From Marchantia polymorpha subsp. ruderalis (lineage: Eukaryota; Streptophyta; Marchantiopsida; Marchantiales; Marchantiaceae), in NCBI GenBank assembly GCA_037833965.1, contig AP031357.1:7336001-7400000 (forward strand): DNA of 64,000 nucleotides, written 5' to 3'. Shown piece after piece: positions 12,301-20,225 of the stretch. Position 1 is the first letter of the stretch; each line of letters opens with the position of its first letter. Made by a program: the position numbers and the translations under genes. The notes beneath the pieces were generated by a model that was not told where the DNA came from, searched no databases, and saw only the letters and a list, made by a program, of their open reading frames with translations.

Positions 12301-13153
12301 TACTGGAAGAAATGGCGGCGGTCGCCTAAGGCGGAAGGATTTCGCCACCGGCGCGAATTCCGCCTACGCAGAAGGCGGAATCAAGTTTTGTCCTATGCGC
12401 GGACGAAGGCGTTCGCCTGTGCACAGGCGAAGTAGGGTTAGGGAAGGCGCGAAGTCCGCCTACGCACAGGCGTTCGCCTGTGCACAGGCACTTCGGCGTC
12501 GGCGGAAAATCCGCTTTGGGCCCTAGAAATGCGCCTTGTGAGGTAGAAAGTGTACGGCGCCTTCCGCGCCAGCGCAGCGCAGCGTACGTCGGAGGAGCCG
12601 CCAGAGTACTCCAATAGGTACGGACCGTGCGGACGGCACGGGTAGATGCGCTCTTGGACGGACGGAGTTGCGGCGGCGGAAGCGCCGACGGAGAGGCAAG
12701 GAACGGACAGACTGGACGGAGACGGCTGACCACGGTCAACGCCTTCCGCGCCAGCGCAGCGCCGCGGACGGAATTCGCCTGCGCACAGGTGAACGCCTGT
12801 GCACAGGAGGATGATCAAGTTCCGCGCCGGCGGAGAATCCGCCGAGGCCCCTGCCTGCGCATAGGCAGGAGTTGAATTTTTGTCCGACATGCGGACACAC
12901 GCGTCAAGGCAGAAGGAGATTGGCCGAGGGGCGGTACGAACAAGTGTACCGCGCAAGGCGGAAAACTCGCCTTCGGCGCTACGCCCCCATGTCCGGAGGG
13001 TGACACGCTCGCGGAGTTCAAATCCGCCAATTCGAGCGTGAGAGCTTAATCGACGACGGCGGAGCGTGAAGCCGCGCGTGAGAGCGAAGACCGTTCCAGC
13101 GTACAGCCGGCGCGGCCATCAAGTGAGACGTTCTTCACGACCAAGAGACGACC

Positions 13154-16100
13154 ATGACCTTCGACCGGGCGGCGGAGAGCGTCCCATTCTTGAATTCGCG
13201 ATTCCAATCTCTTGTGCGCGCTGCGCGCATCCATCTGCTGGCTGCGGACCATTCTCGTCGTCGTCGCACAGGAGATTTCTTGTTGATTGAGGGAGAAGCG
13301 AGTGTGCGTGATTTGGAATTGAGAGCGATTAGAGTTTGCCGAGAGAGAAAGAAACGCGGACAGTGCGGAAGTAGAATGAGCGGGCGAGCGAACCCCAGGA
13401 ACGCAATGACGAGACCGAGCAGATTGCGGATGGTGCCACTTCGCCTGCCGCAGAACGGGCTGCGCGCTTTCGAAGAGCGCTTAATAGCAAGAAAGCTCGA
13501 TTTCTTGCTATGGGGATGGAATTACATCTGCGCGAATATGGTGCGCGAGTGGCTAGAGCCACAGGGACCACCCTCGCGCGGATTGCGTCCGCATGTTGAC
13601 CGGTGGACAGTCCAAGATTGGGCGCAGGCGTTGGGAAGATGTGCTGGCATGCCCGGGCATCTCCTTTTCGACAGTGAGAGCATCAAGGTGACCAAGCAAG
13701 AAGAGGCGCAATTTGTGGAGCTGTTCAAGACCGGGAGGTCAACCAAGAATGGGTACAGGACCCGTGATTACAAGGATCGATTTCGCCGAACTTTGTCCGC
13801 GGCGCTGATGCAATTACTGCAGCCGCACCGCGCCTGCTACATCACATTGTGGCAGGTCTCTTTTGTGGAGTGCGTCATCGAGGGAACTCCAATTCACTGG
13901 GCGAGCATCCTGCACAAGGTGATGCGACAGCACGCGTTTGAGGAGAAGGGGGGAACTCTAAACCATCTTTCTCCTTTCCTCATCAATTTTTACCGACAGC
14001 GGAATTGTTTGACAGCGGCGGAGCTTGAACATTTTCCGCCATTGTCCATCGACCATCCCGGGAAGTATGTGCGGGAGAACGAGGTCGACACTGATGCGGA
14101 GGAGTCACCGACTTCTACCCCATCAAGACGAAGGGATGAAGGGAGACACACTCCTGCAGCGCGAGTGCCGCGGAAGCGGCGATGGAGGGAAGAGTCCGAA
14201 GAGGAGCAGCATCAAGAACCCTCTGCTCCCAATCGACCGCGGCCGCTGTGCGAGCCATACAGCCGGCCGAAGCAGAAGGCACGCAGACTGGTGTTACCAG
14301 CTGACAGTGCAGACACGGCGACGATTGCGACGGAGATAGGAAGTGCGTCGCCAGGGAGGCGAGAAGAAGCGCGGACGACCGCAGGAGCGACGGGCCACGC
14401 TGCAACCTCGTCGGGAGAGAGGCCGCCTACGGGCCAAGGGCCTCCGGAGTTACCACGTGCGATGCGGACAGAAGTTCCGTTTGCGCACAGGCGAACCTCC
14501 GCGGACGGACGAGCCTCCGCGGACCGGCGAACACAAGTGGACGTGGATCTACGCTTACGCGTGGGAAGGAGCAGTCCGCCTGTGCACAGGCGCTCACCTG
14601 TGCACAGGTCGCCTGTGAACAGGACACCTCCACACGTGCCGCCTGTGCACAGGCAAGAATCACCCCCGTTCCAACGTAGGAAGGGGAAGGAGCCGGCGGA
14701 AGAACCGCCTACGAGACACCGGCCCTCGGGGCCAGACCCTCCGGCGCACCACGCGCCGCAATTCGCGCCTTCGGCGCCAGGGCCTTCGAGCCGAGGGGAC
14801 ACGAGCAGAGAGCGTGCGGAGGCCGCACCATCGGCGGGAAGTACGCCGATAGATGCGCCTTCGGCGGTAGGGCCTATAGGCCAAGGAACATCGGGCGTGC
14901 GGCCCTCGGCCATGTCGCCTTCGGCGATAGATGTCCGCGGCGCTACGCCTGCAGCGGACAAGGCGCCGGCAAATGCGCCTGCGCACGGGCCGGGCACAGC
15001 CCCCACGGACCGATCGAGGGAGCAGCAGACGGAGGAGCGGAGTGACTGTCCGCGGGATGAAACCTCGATGCGCGATGCGCAACCCAACCCCGCGCAGCCA
15101 CCTTCCGCTCAATCGCCTTCGGCGACGGACGACGGCGACAGAGAGAATGCGGTGGGCAATCAACCAGCGAGCGACGGGGATGCCGCTCGGATACATTCGC
15201 CTTCCGCCTTAGACATTTTGGCGACGAGCAGCGAGGCTGCAGCCGTGCCTTCGCAGGCAGCACACGTCGAGGACGTGCAGCCCCACTCGGGGCAGTCGCC
15301 GACGCAATCAATGGCGACTGAAATTCTCCACTCGGATGATGACGACGGAGGCTCCACGGAAGAAATGTCAGGAGCAGAAGACACCGAGGAGGAGGAGGAG
15401 GAAATTGTTGGAGCGCCGGCGGCGGCGCTCTCTGAGCAGGTGATTCCGTTGCTGCGGTACTTGGATCGCAAGGTCGATAAATACGCCGAGCCACTCCAGC
15501 CGGGATCTTACATCGAGTTAGTGCGCAGGCGGACTCGCACTAAAGTCCACACCAGCAAGCTATTAGCTAGAGTGGACCAGGAGTTGAGGGACTTGAAGGA
15601 GAAGCATGAGTGCTTGTGGGGACAGTACAAGCTTAATCAGAAATTCTACAAGCACTCCGAGAAGATGAAGGATGAGAAACTGGGCGAGCTCACCAAGGAG
15701 CAGGTGAAGGTCAAGGAAGCACTCAACTCTGAGCAGGCCCAGAATCGGATTTTGTCAGAGGAGCTCGTGCGACAGACGCGGTTGTTGGAACAATGTCAGC
15801 TCGCACGGCAGGCGGATGAAGAGTTAATCCGCAGTTTGCAGTCAGAGTGCGGCGAATTGAGAGCGCAACGTGCCGAAGCCGAATCGCAATTAGTGACGAT
15901 TGAAGAGGATCGCAGGAAGGAGGCGGATCGCACGAAGGTGGAGACGGCGAGGCGAGTCGCCCACTGTCTAAAGGGCTACGCCCACTGGGAAGTGAAGGCG
16001 CAGGAGAGACTCACACTGCGTGAGTTTGAATTGCGCGCAGCCGGGTTGTTGTCAGGCGACAGTAGGAGTCGGCGGAAGGTAGCGAAGAAGCTCGAGGCCT

Positions 16101-16291
16101 TTCTGTCGAAGGCACAGGATACCATGTCCGCCCTCGAGGGGGAGGTGTCCGCGGCGTTGCAGCGGTTGGGACTGCGTAGTCGAGCGGAAGAGTGGCAGGG
16201 TAGGGAGCTAGTGCGCGGCAGTCGGCCGCGCAGGAGACGTAGTACAGGTTCCGCGGAGTGTAGTGTAGCGTGGTTCCGTGCAGGCGTGTAG
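13154..16291 (+). CDS. U3-encoded protein of family 1 (1045 aa), 5' LTR copy
   Basis: Function unknown. An uninterrupted frame from ATG 13154 lies wholly inside U3, upstream of the TATA box. Residues ~90-310 look globular, with LDFLLWGWN, RTRDYKDRFRR, HWASILHKVMRQHAFEEKGG and LNHLSPFLINFY. These blocks are also conserved in the family 2 protein. Around residue 335 is PRKRRW, a possible nuclear signal. Residues ~400-760 form a Pro/Ser/Ala/Arg linker full of PSA units and VHRRSPVHR repeats made by palindromic DNA motifs. An acidic tract EDTEEEEEEIVG follows, then ~230 residues of heptad-like coiled coil and a conserved RRRRSTGSAEC tail. The globular part faintly recalls the family called putative plant transposon protein (Transposase_32), which is only an impression. 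In genomic RNA the gene would sit after pol. Confidence 0.8.
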   Translation: MTFDRAAESVPFLNSRFQSLVRAARIHLLAADHSRRRRTGDFLLIEGEASVRDLELRAIRVCRERKKRGQCGSRMSGRANPRNAMTRPSRLRMVPLRLPQNGLRAFEERLIARKLDFLLWGWNYICANMVREWLEPQGPPSRGLRPHVDRWTVQDWAQALGRCAGMPGHLLFDSESIKVTKQEEAQFVELFKTGRSTKNGYRTRDYKDRFRRTLSAALMQLLQPHRACYITLWQVSFVECVIEGTPIHWASILHKVMRQHAFEEKGGTLNHLSPFLINFYRQRNCLTAAELEHFPPLSIDHPGKYVRENEVDTDAEESPTSTPSRRRDEGRHTPAARVPRKRRWREESEEEQHQEPSAPNRPRPLCEPYSRPKQKARRLVLPADSADTATIATEIGSASPGRREEARTTAGATGHAATSSGERPPTGQGPPELPRAMRTEVPFAHRRTSADGRASADRRTQVDVDLRLRVGRSSPPVHRRSPVHRSPVNRTPPHVPPVHRQESPPFQRRKGKEPAEEPPTRHRPSGPDPPAHHAPQFAPSAPGPSSRGDTSRERAEAAPSAGSTPIDAPSAVGPIGQGTSGVRPSAMSPSAIDVRGATPAADKAPANAPAHGPGTAPTDRSREQQTEERSDCPRDETSMRDAQPNPAQPPSAQSPSATDDGDRENAVGNQPASDGDAARIHSPSALDILATSSEAAAVPSQAAHVEDVQPHSGQSPTQSMATEILHSDDDDGGSTEEMSGAEDTEEEEEEIVGAPAAALSEQVIPLLRYLDRKVDKYAEPLQPGSYIELVRRRTRTKVHTSKLLARVDQELRDLKEKHECLWGQYKLNQKFYKHSEKMKDEKLGELTKEQVKVKEALNSEQAQNRILSEELVRQTRLLEQCQLARQADEELIRSLQSECGELRAQRAEAESQLVTIEEDRRKEADRTKVETARRVAHCLKGYAHWEVKAQERLTLREFELRAAGLLSGDSRSRRKVAKKLEAFLSKAQDTMSALEGEVSAALQRLGLRSRAEEWQGRELVRGSRPRRRRSTGSAECSVAWFRAGV

Positions 16292-16327
16292 CGTAGTGCA
16301 GTGTAGTGCTAGGTAGGACTTAGAAGG

Positions 16328-16356
16328 TATAAAATAGTTCCAGGCGTTTTGCCTGG
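16328..16356 (+). promoter_or_regulatory. LTR promoter: TATA box and adjacent inverted repeat, A 5' LTR
   Basis: TATAAAATA at 16328-16336 is followed 12 bases from its first T by CCAGGC-GTTTT-GCCTGG (16340-16356), a perfect 6-bp inverted repeat. Families 2 and 3 keep the spacing, and family 2 has CAAGGC-GTTTT-GCCTTG, a paired change in both arms. Transcription should begin near the end of the repeat, so R would start about 16355-16362. The position is inferred from TATA spacing only. Confidence 0.7.
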
Positions 16357-16740
16357 GGTTCTTTCCCATCAGAAGTGCAGATCAGGAACCCATTTCCTTT
16401 GCGTGTTTGTGTCCTTGAGTTCTGTCACCACGCACGAGGAGTTACAACTTAGCGTTCCGCATTTTGTAGCTGAAGGCCTGCGGCCGAATGTTCAGAGCTA
16501 GTACATTGGTTAGAGACTTGAGTAGTTCGGAACTGCACCTGCGGGTGACTGCCGATGCTCAGAGCCAGTGACTAGTTAGATACTTGAACAGTTTCGCCCC
16601 TACACCTTCGAGTGTTTCTTTCTGATTGTACTCCTTGGGATTTTTCCCCTGAATGCCAAAGTGAAGTTTTGCTACTTCGTGTAAGCCTTGGTTGTAAATT
16701 CAGGTTACGCTGCAGCAGGTGCCTTGAGGGTAACCCCTGT

Positions 16741-16794
16741 AGTATTTCTGGGAATGACAAGTGCCTGAGAATTCAAACTCTTCAATAGACTGTT
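16741..16794 (+). repeat. Internal duplication in family 1 R-U5, first copy
   Basis: The block from AGTATTTCTGGGAATGACA to CAATAGACTGTT recurs at 17149-17202 with a few changes. Family 2 has only the second copy (about 33049-33102). The duplication is therefore specific to family 1. Confidence 0.8.
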
Positions 16795-17259
16795 GTTGTG
16801 TTACTGGAATGTTTCACAGTGAGTCCTTCAGTGCGGACTTGTGTTCTCTGCGCGTTTTGTGAGTTGAGAATGTTGTTCACCGCGTATGAGTGACTTCGAT
16901 CCGAAGTAGGCAGTCCAAACCGGGTTTCCTACGCTAGCAGCAAGCTAGTGGAAGCGTTGTAAAAGCCGGAGTTGGAAGTCACTACCCGCAGCTCCGCTGA
17001 GTGTACTCTTGAGAGACTTCCCCCCTGAAATCTTGAGTAGAGGTCCTAACGGATCTCTGGGTTGTGTTTCTGTAGTTTCAGGTGTGTGTGTGTGTGTGTG
17101 TTACGCTGCACTGTGCGACCTCCGAGTGCGCTCCGAGTGGACACTTGCAGTATTTCTGGGAGTGACAGTCGCCTGAGAATTCAAACTCATCAATAGTCTG
17201 TTAAACGTGACACTTTGTACCCTGTGTGTTCCTCTGTCCCTGTGGGTTCGACCTTTCTA

Positions 17260-17289
17260 CCACTATATTGCAGTTTTAGCCTTTAGTGG
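17260..17289 (+). promoter_or_regulatory. U5 stem near the LTR end, element A
   Basis: CCACTA (17260-17265) pairs with TAGTGG (17284-17289) around a loop containing TTGCAGTTTTAGCC. In family 2 the arms are CCACCA and TGGTGG, a compensatory change. It lies about 30 nt upstream of the primer site. A role in priming or integration-end recognition, as for retroviral U5 stems, is inference. Confidence 0.6.
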
Positions 17290-17320
17290 GTTATTACATA
17301 AGAAGCCGACAACTTCTTTT

Positions 17321-17340
17321 TGGCGCCGCTGCCGGGGACA
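17321..17340 (+). other. Primer binding site, tRNA-Asp type, element A
   Basis: TGGCGCCGCTGCCGGGGACA resembles the complement of the 3' end of plant tRNA-Asp (TGGCGCCGTTGCCGGGGATC type), starting with TGG opposite the CCA tail. It begins 22 nt after the LTR end, further in than the usual few bases. The same offset occurs in element B. Confidence 0.85.
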
Positions 17341-17384
17341 GTTGCGTCAACACCGGGGTTTTTACGAGCAGCCATGCTCGGTGA

Positions 17385-20216
17385 ATGTCGACTGGGGCTG
17401 GCGGGAGCAACCTAAGTGCTAGAGCTGTCCGCAAGTTCCGACGAGATTCAGAGAAGGCCGTGGAAGAGACGCGGCGTCAAAACAAGAAAACACCAAAAAG
17501 AGTACCTAAGCCTAGTTCGGCCGACATCCTTGGGGAACCTACCCCCGACGACTCGGAACCAAACTTGGTGCTTACAGTTCTACTAGATATTCCTTGCACG
17601 GACCCGCCTAGTGAAGTAGAACCGACCGCCCGAGAACCGTCGACAGACACATCGATGGCGGACGGACAAGCCAATGTGCGGCTACCTCAGCCGATTACTA
17701 AACATTCCTACCCGAAGTACAAAGGGAGTGGGGATGACGACGATGCAGATTCATACATCAAGTTATTCGAGTCGGTGTCTATTGCCAATCGCGAGATCGC
17801 AGACGACGACCGACTAAGGATCTTTCCAAGCCTTCTGCGGAAGAAAGCGAGGAGTTGGTATAATCACGAGAGCATCGATCCGACTGGGTTGACAACATGG
17901 GCCCAGCTGAAGGAGAAGTTCCTTCGCCGCTTTCGCGAGCTCGGCTACGACAGCCGGGTTTTGACGAAGTTACGTAATTTGCAGCGAGAGAAGAAGGAGA
18001 GTCTGCGTGACTACACTGAGAGATTTCTGGACCTCCTCGACAGAATACCGAAAACAGGACCAGGGTCCCCTTTCTCGGTACAACAAGCTGTGGATTGGTA
18101 CGTGACCGGTTTAACTCGGGAGATGGAGACTTTTTGCCGACGCAGCAAGTGCGACACTATTGAGGATGTGATTGCATCGGCAGAAGCCTTCGAAACTTCC
18201 ACTCTCAACCGAAGAGGGAGAGAGAGACGGGAGTCGAAGGAACGAAAACCGAAGGGAGGGCGAAGACGACGTAGAGGTACAACTCCGTCATCGGAGGAAT
18301 CGTCTTCGGACGAGAACCGTTCTTCATCCGAAGAAGAGGAAACCTCATCGTCGGAGGAGGAGAAGAAGAGGAAGAAGCATGGGTCAGCGAAGAAAAAGGG
18401 CATCCGACGAGTGACTACGGACAGAGCGCCGGGAGATATAGCTTTGAAGATGGAGACCCTTGTGAAGGACTTCGCCGATCTCAAGGTTCAAGTGGTAGGC
18501 GGGCATGATCGCAGAAAATCACCCGGGAGAGTGCGAGCGAACTTATGGTGTACTACGTGCGGGGCGGTGGGACATGCAAACACCGAGTGCCTTACCACCC
18601 GGCCGTCATATCCAGTCAACGCAGTAGAGTGGGCGCAACCGTACTATGGAGAGCACCCTCAGTACTATGGAGAGGCTAGCGAAGAGACAGCCTACGCCGT
18701 CCAGTCGGTTCCTACCCCTCCTGCAGTTTCAGCAATGCAAGTCCCACGATATATTCCGGTGGATCGGGCCACTACGGTACCTGTGAGGCGGAGAGCACCT
18801 CCAGGGACGTTTGACCCACCGCCACCGCGAGCTTGTTATAATTGCGGGGAAGTTGGGCACTTCTCACCGCAGTGTCCCCATCCAAAAAGGCGAAACGATT
18901 ATGCTCCGACATGTAGTAATTGCAAGAAGGTCGGGCACACTGCGCCAGAGTGTGATCAGCCACCAGTCCCTCGGCCAGTGGTACGATTTGTGAACACTCC
19001 TGCCAAGGAGGACGTGCAAGTTAACCAGGTCGAAGTAGGTTCAGACGGGGATGGCGAAGACGAAGAATGGCCGGCTGAAGAGGTCATGTGCGCACGGGTC
19101 GAAACTCGTAGCTCCAAGAAATCCAAGGAGCAAGAGCGTGACACTCGCAAGCACGAACGGAGAACCGCCGACCGGACGGGAAAAGGAAAGGAGAAGACAT
19201 CCAGCAAGTCCGACTCGCGACCTGCTCGGAAGTCTTCGGCTACGCGGGAGGCACCAGCAGTGCGCCCCCAGACAGCAGTCGAGGACGAGCCAGTGCGCCT
19301 ACTGAAACGGGACTATGCTCCGGATATCCGCAACGAGGTAACCAACCTGTTGAAGGAAGCGATCCGCACGCAAAAGGACCCACCGCGGCCAGACTTGACA
19401 TCCTCCCTTGGGGCGAAGTTGGCAGCCACCGTGGAACCTCGCAGAGCGTCGCCGACCCCGGCGACCCAACGCGCCCACTATGATTTGGTTGAAGATCTCG
19501 GGAGTCGAAAAGTGAACATCACGTTCAAGCAGCTCTTGGAGGACAATAAGACGTATCAGAGAATGTTGATGCTTTCGCTACGGCATCCGCGGAAGCCGCG
19601 CGCATCAACATCCTCTCAAGTATATCAAGTGGAGAGCGAAGACCAAGGGCCACCCGAGATCGATGTGGAGATAGCAGGATGTTGTGTACGCAGAGTGCCA
19701 ATCGACTCTGGATCAGGAGTCAACATAATGACGGAGGATACAGCGAGAGCCTTGGGGTTCAGTCAATACGAACCCTCGAAGCGTGTGTTGAGATTAGCGG
19801 ATCAGACGCGGAGAATGCCTGCAGGTATGCTGCGCAATGTCAAGACAACCATCGGGGGTGCGGACTTTCGGTTGACGTATATCATCCTTCAGCCGATGAT
19901 GAAGCAGGGCTATGACGTTCTGCTCGGGCGACCATGGCTATATGGTGCACAAGTCAGGTGTGATTGGCGAAGACATCGCCTTAAGTTTCCTCATCCTTCG
20001 GAACCGACCAAAACCATTACGGTGCCCTGGAATAGGGTCAGGCACGAAGGAGAGACCCCATCGACAAGTGCAGGTTACACATCGGGCGAGGACAGTGAGT
20101 CGACCGCGCGATCGGATTCCAGTGGTACCGAATCCGATTACTTCGTGGGATTCGTTGCCTGCTGTTCGGTGGAAGAAGAAGAAGAGACGGAAGCTATTCA
20201 GCCGGAAGACGAATAG
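17385..20216 (+). CDS. gag: Gag-protease polyprotein of element A (943 aa)
   Basis: The structural protein packages RNA, and the protease would cut the polyprotein. The frame starts at ATG 17385, after an overlapping 13-codon upstream frame (17374-17415). A Retrotrans_gag-like domain spans about residues 100-275 (KARSWYNHES, LKEKFLRRFRELGYDS, LRDYTERFLDLLDRIP, QAVDWYVTGL). A Ser/Glu/Lys-rich stretch follows, then three CCHC knuckles: C389-C392-H397-C402, C484-C487-H492-C497 and C510-C513-H518-C523. A retropepsin-like domain carries D774-S-G-S-G, and WLYGAQVRCDWRRHRLKF lies further on. The frame ends in UAG, followed in the same frame by pol. It looks whole. Confidence 0.93.
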   Translation: MSTGAGGSNLSARAVRKFRRDSEKAVEETRRQNKKTPKRVPKPSSADILGEPTPDDSEPNLVLTVLLDIPCTDPPSEVEPTAREPSTDTSMADGQANVRLPQPITKHSYPKYKGSGDDDDADSYIKLFESVSIANREIADDDRLRIFPSLLRKKARSWYNHESIDPTGLTTWAQLKEKFLRRFRELGYDSRVLTKLRNLQREKKESLRDYTERFLDLLDRIPKTGPGSPFSVQQAVDWYVTGLTREMETFCRRSKCDTIEDVIASAEAFETSTLNRRGRERRESKERKPKGGRRRRRGTTPSSEESSSDENRSSSEEEETSSSEEEKKRKKHGSAKKKGIRRVTTDRAPGDIALKMETLVKDFADLKVQVVGGHDRRKSPGRVRANLWCTTCGAVGHANTECLTTRPSYPVNAVEWAQPYYGEHPQYYGEASEETAYAVQSVPTPPAVSAMQVPRYIPVDRATTVPVRRRAPPGTFDPPPPRACYNCGEVGHFSPQCPHPKRRNDYAPTCSNCKKVGHTAPECDQPPVPRPVVRFVNTPAKEDVQVNQVEVGSDGDGEDEEWPAEEVMCARVETRSSKKSKEQERDTRKHERRTADRTGKGKEKTSSKSDSRPARKSSATREAPAVRPQTAVEDEPVRLLKRDYAPDIRNEVTNLLKEAIRTQKDPPRPDLTSSLGAKLAATVEPRRASPTPATQRAHYDLVEDLGSRKVNITFKQLLEDNKTYQRMLMLSLRHPRKPRASTSSQVYQVESEDQGPPEIDVEIAGCCVRRVPIDSGSGVNIMTEDTARALGFSQYEPSKRVLRLADQTRRMPAGMLRNVKTTIGGADFRLTYIILQPMMKQGYDVLLGRPWLYGAQVRCDWRRHRLKFPHPSEPTKTITVPWNRVRHEGETPSTSAGYTSGEDSESTARSDSSGTESDYFVGFVACCSVEEEEETEAIQPEDE

Positions 20217-20222
20217 CAATTA
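20214..20222 (+). promoter_or_regulatory. Read-through stop context between gag and pol, element A
   Basis: The gag stop is TAG followed by CAA TTA, matching the tobamovirus-type leaky stop rule UAG-CAR-YYA. Pol continues in the same frame and has no ATG near its start. In-frame stops suppressed by read-through are a known way of joining gag and pol in retroviruses and some LTR elements. Element B has TAG CAA CTA at the same place. Confidence 0.75.
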
Positions 20223-20225
20223 ACT

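Larger units (their letters stand above)
11908..17298 (+). repeat. 5' LTR of element A (5391 bp)
   Basis: It starts TGTGGTACCCCAC and ends GGGTTATTACA. The start is fixed by the 3' LTR, which begins right after the polypurine tract at 23095. The end is fixed by reversed copies at 1031, 10244 and 62913. Contents: U3 leader with palindromes and structured block (11908-13153), U3 gene (13154-16291), TATA box (16328), R-U5 to 17298 with an internal 54-bp duplication (16741-16794 and 17149-17202) and a (GT)n tract near 17083-17100. More than 80 percent of the LTR is U3. Confidence 0.95.

Noticed and set aside
14212-15087. 291-codon open frame antisense to the U3 gene of A (repeated at 25399-26274)
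   Set aside because: It lies opposite the GC-rich linker, where stop codons are rare on both strands. It is not preserved in family 2 and gives low-complexity peptide.
16340-16356. Inverted repeat read as a bacterial-type terminator
   Set aside because: No U-tract follows in the right place. The setting is a eukaryotic LTR promoter directly after a TATA box.
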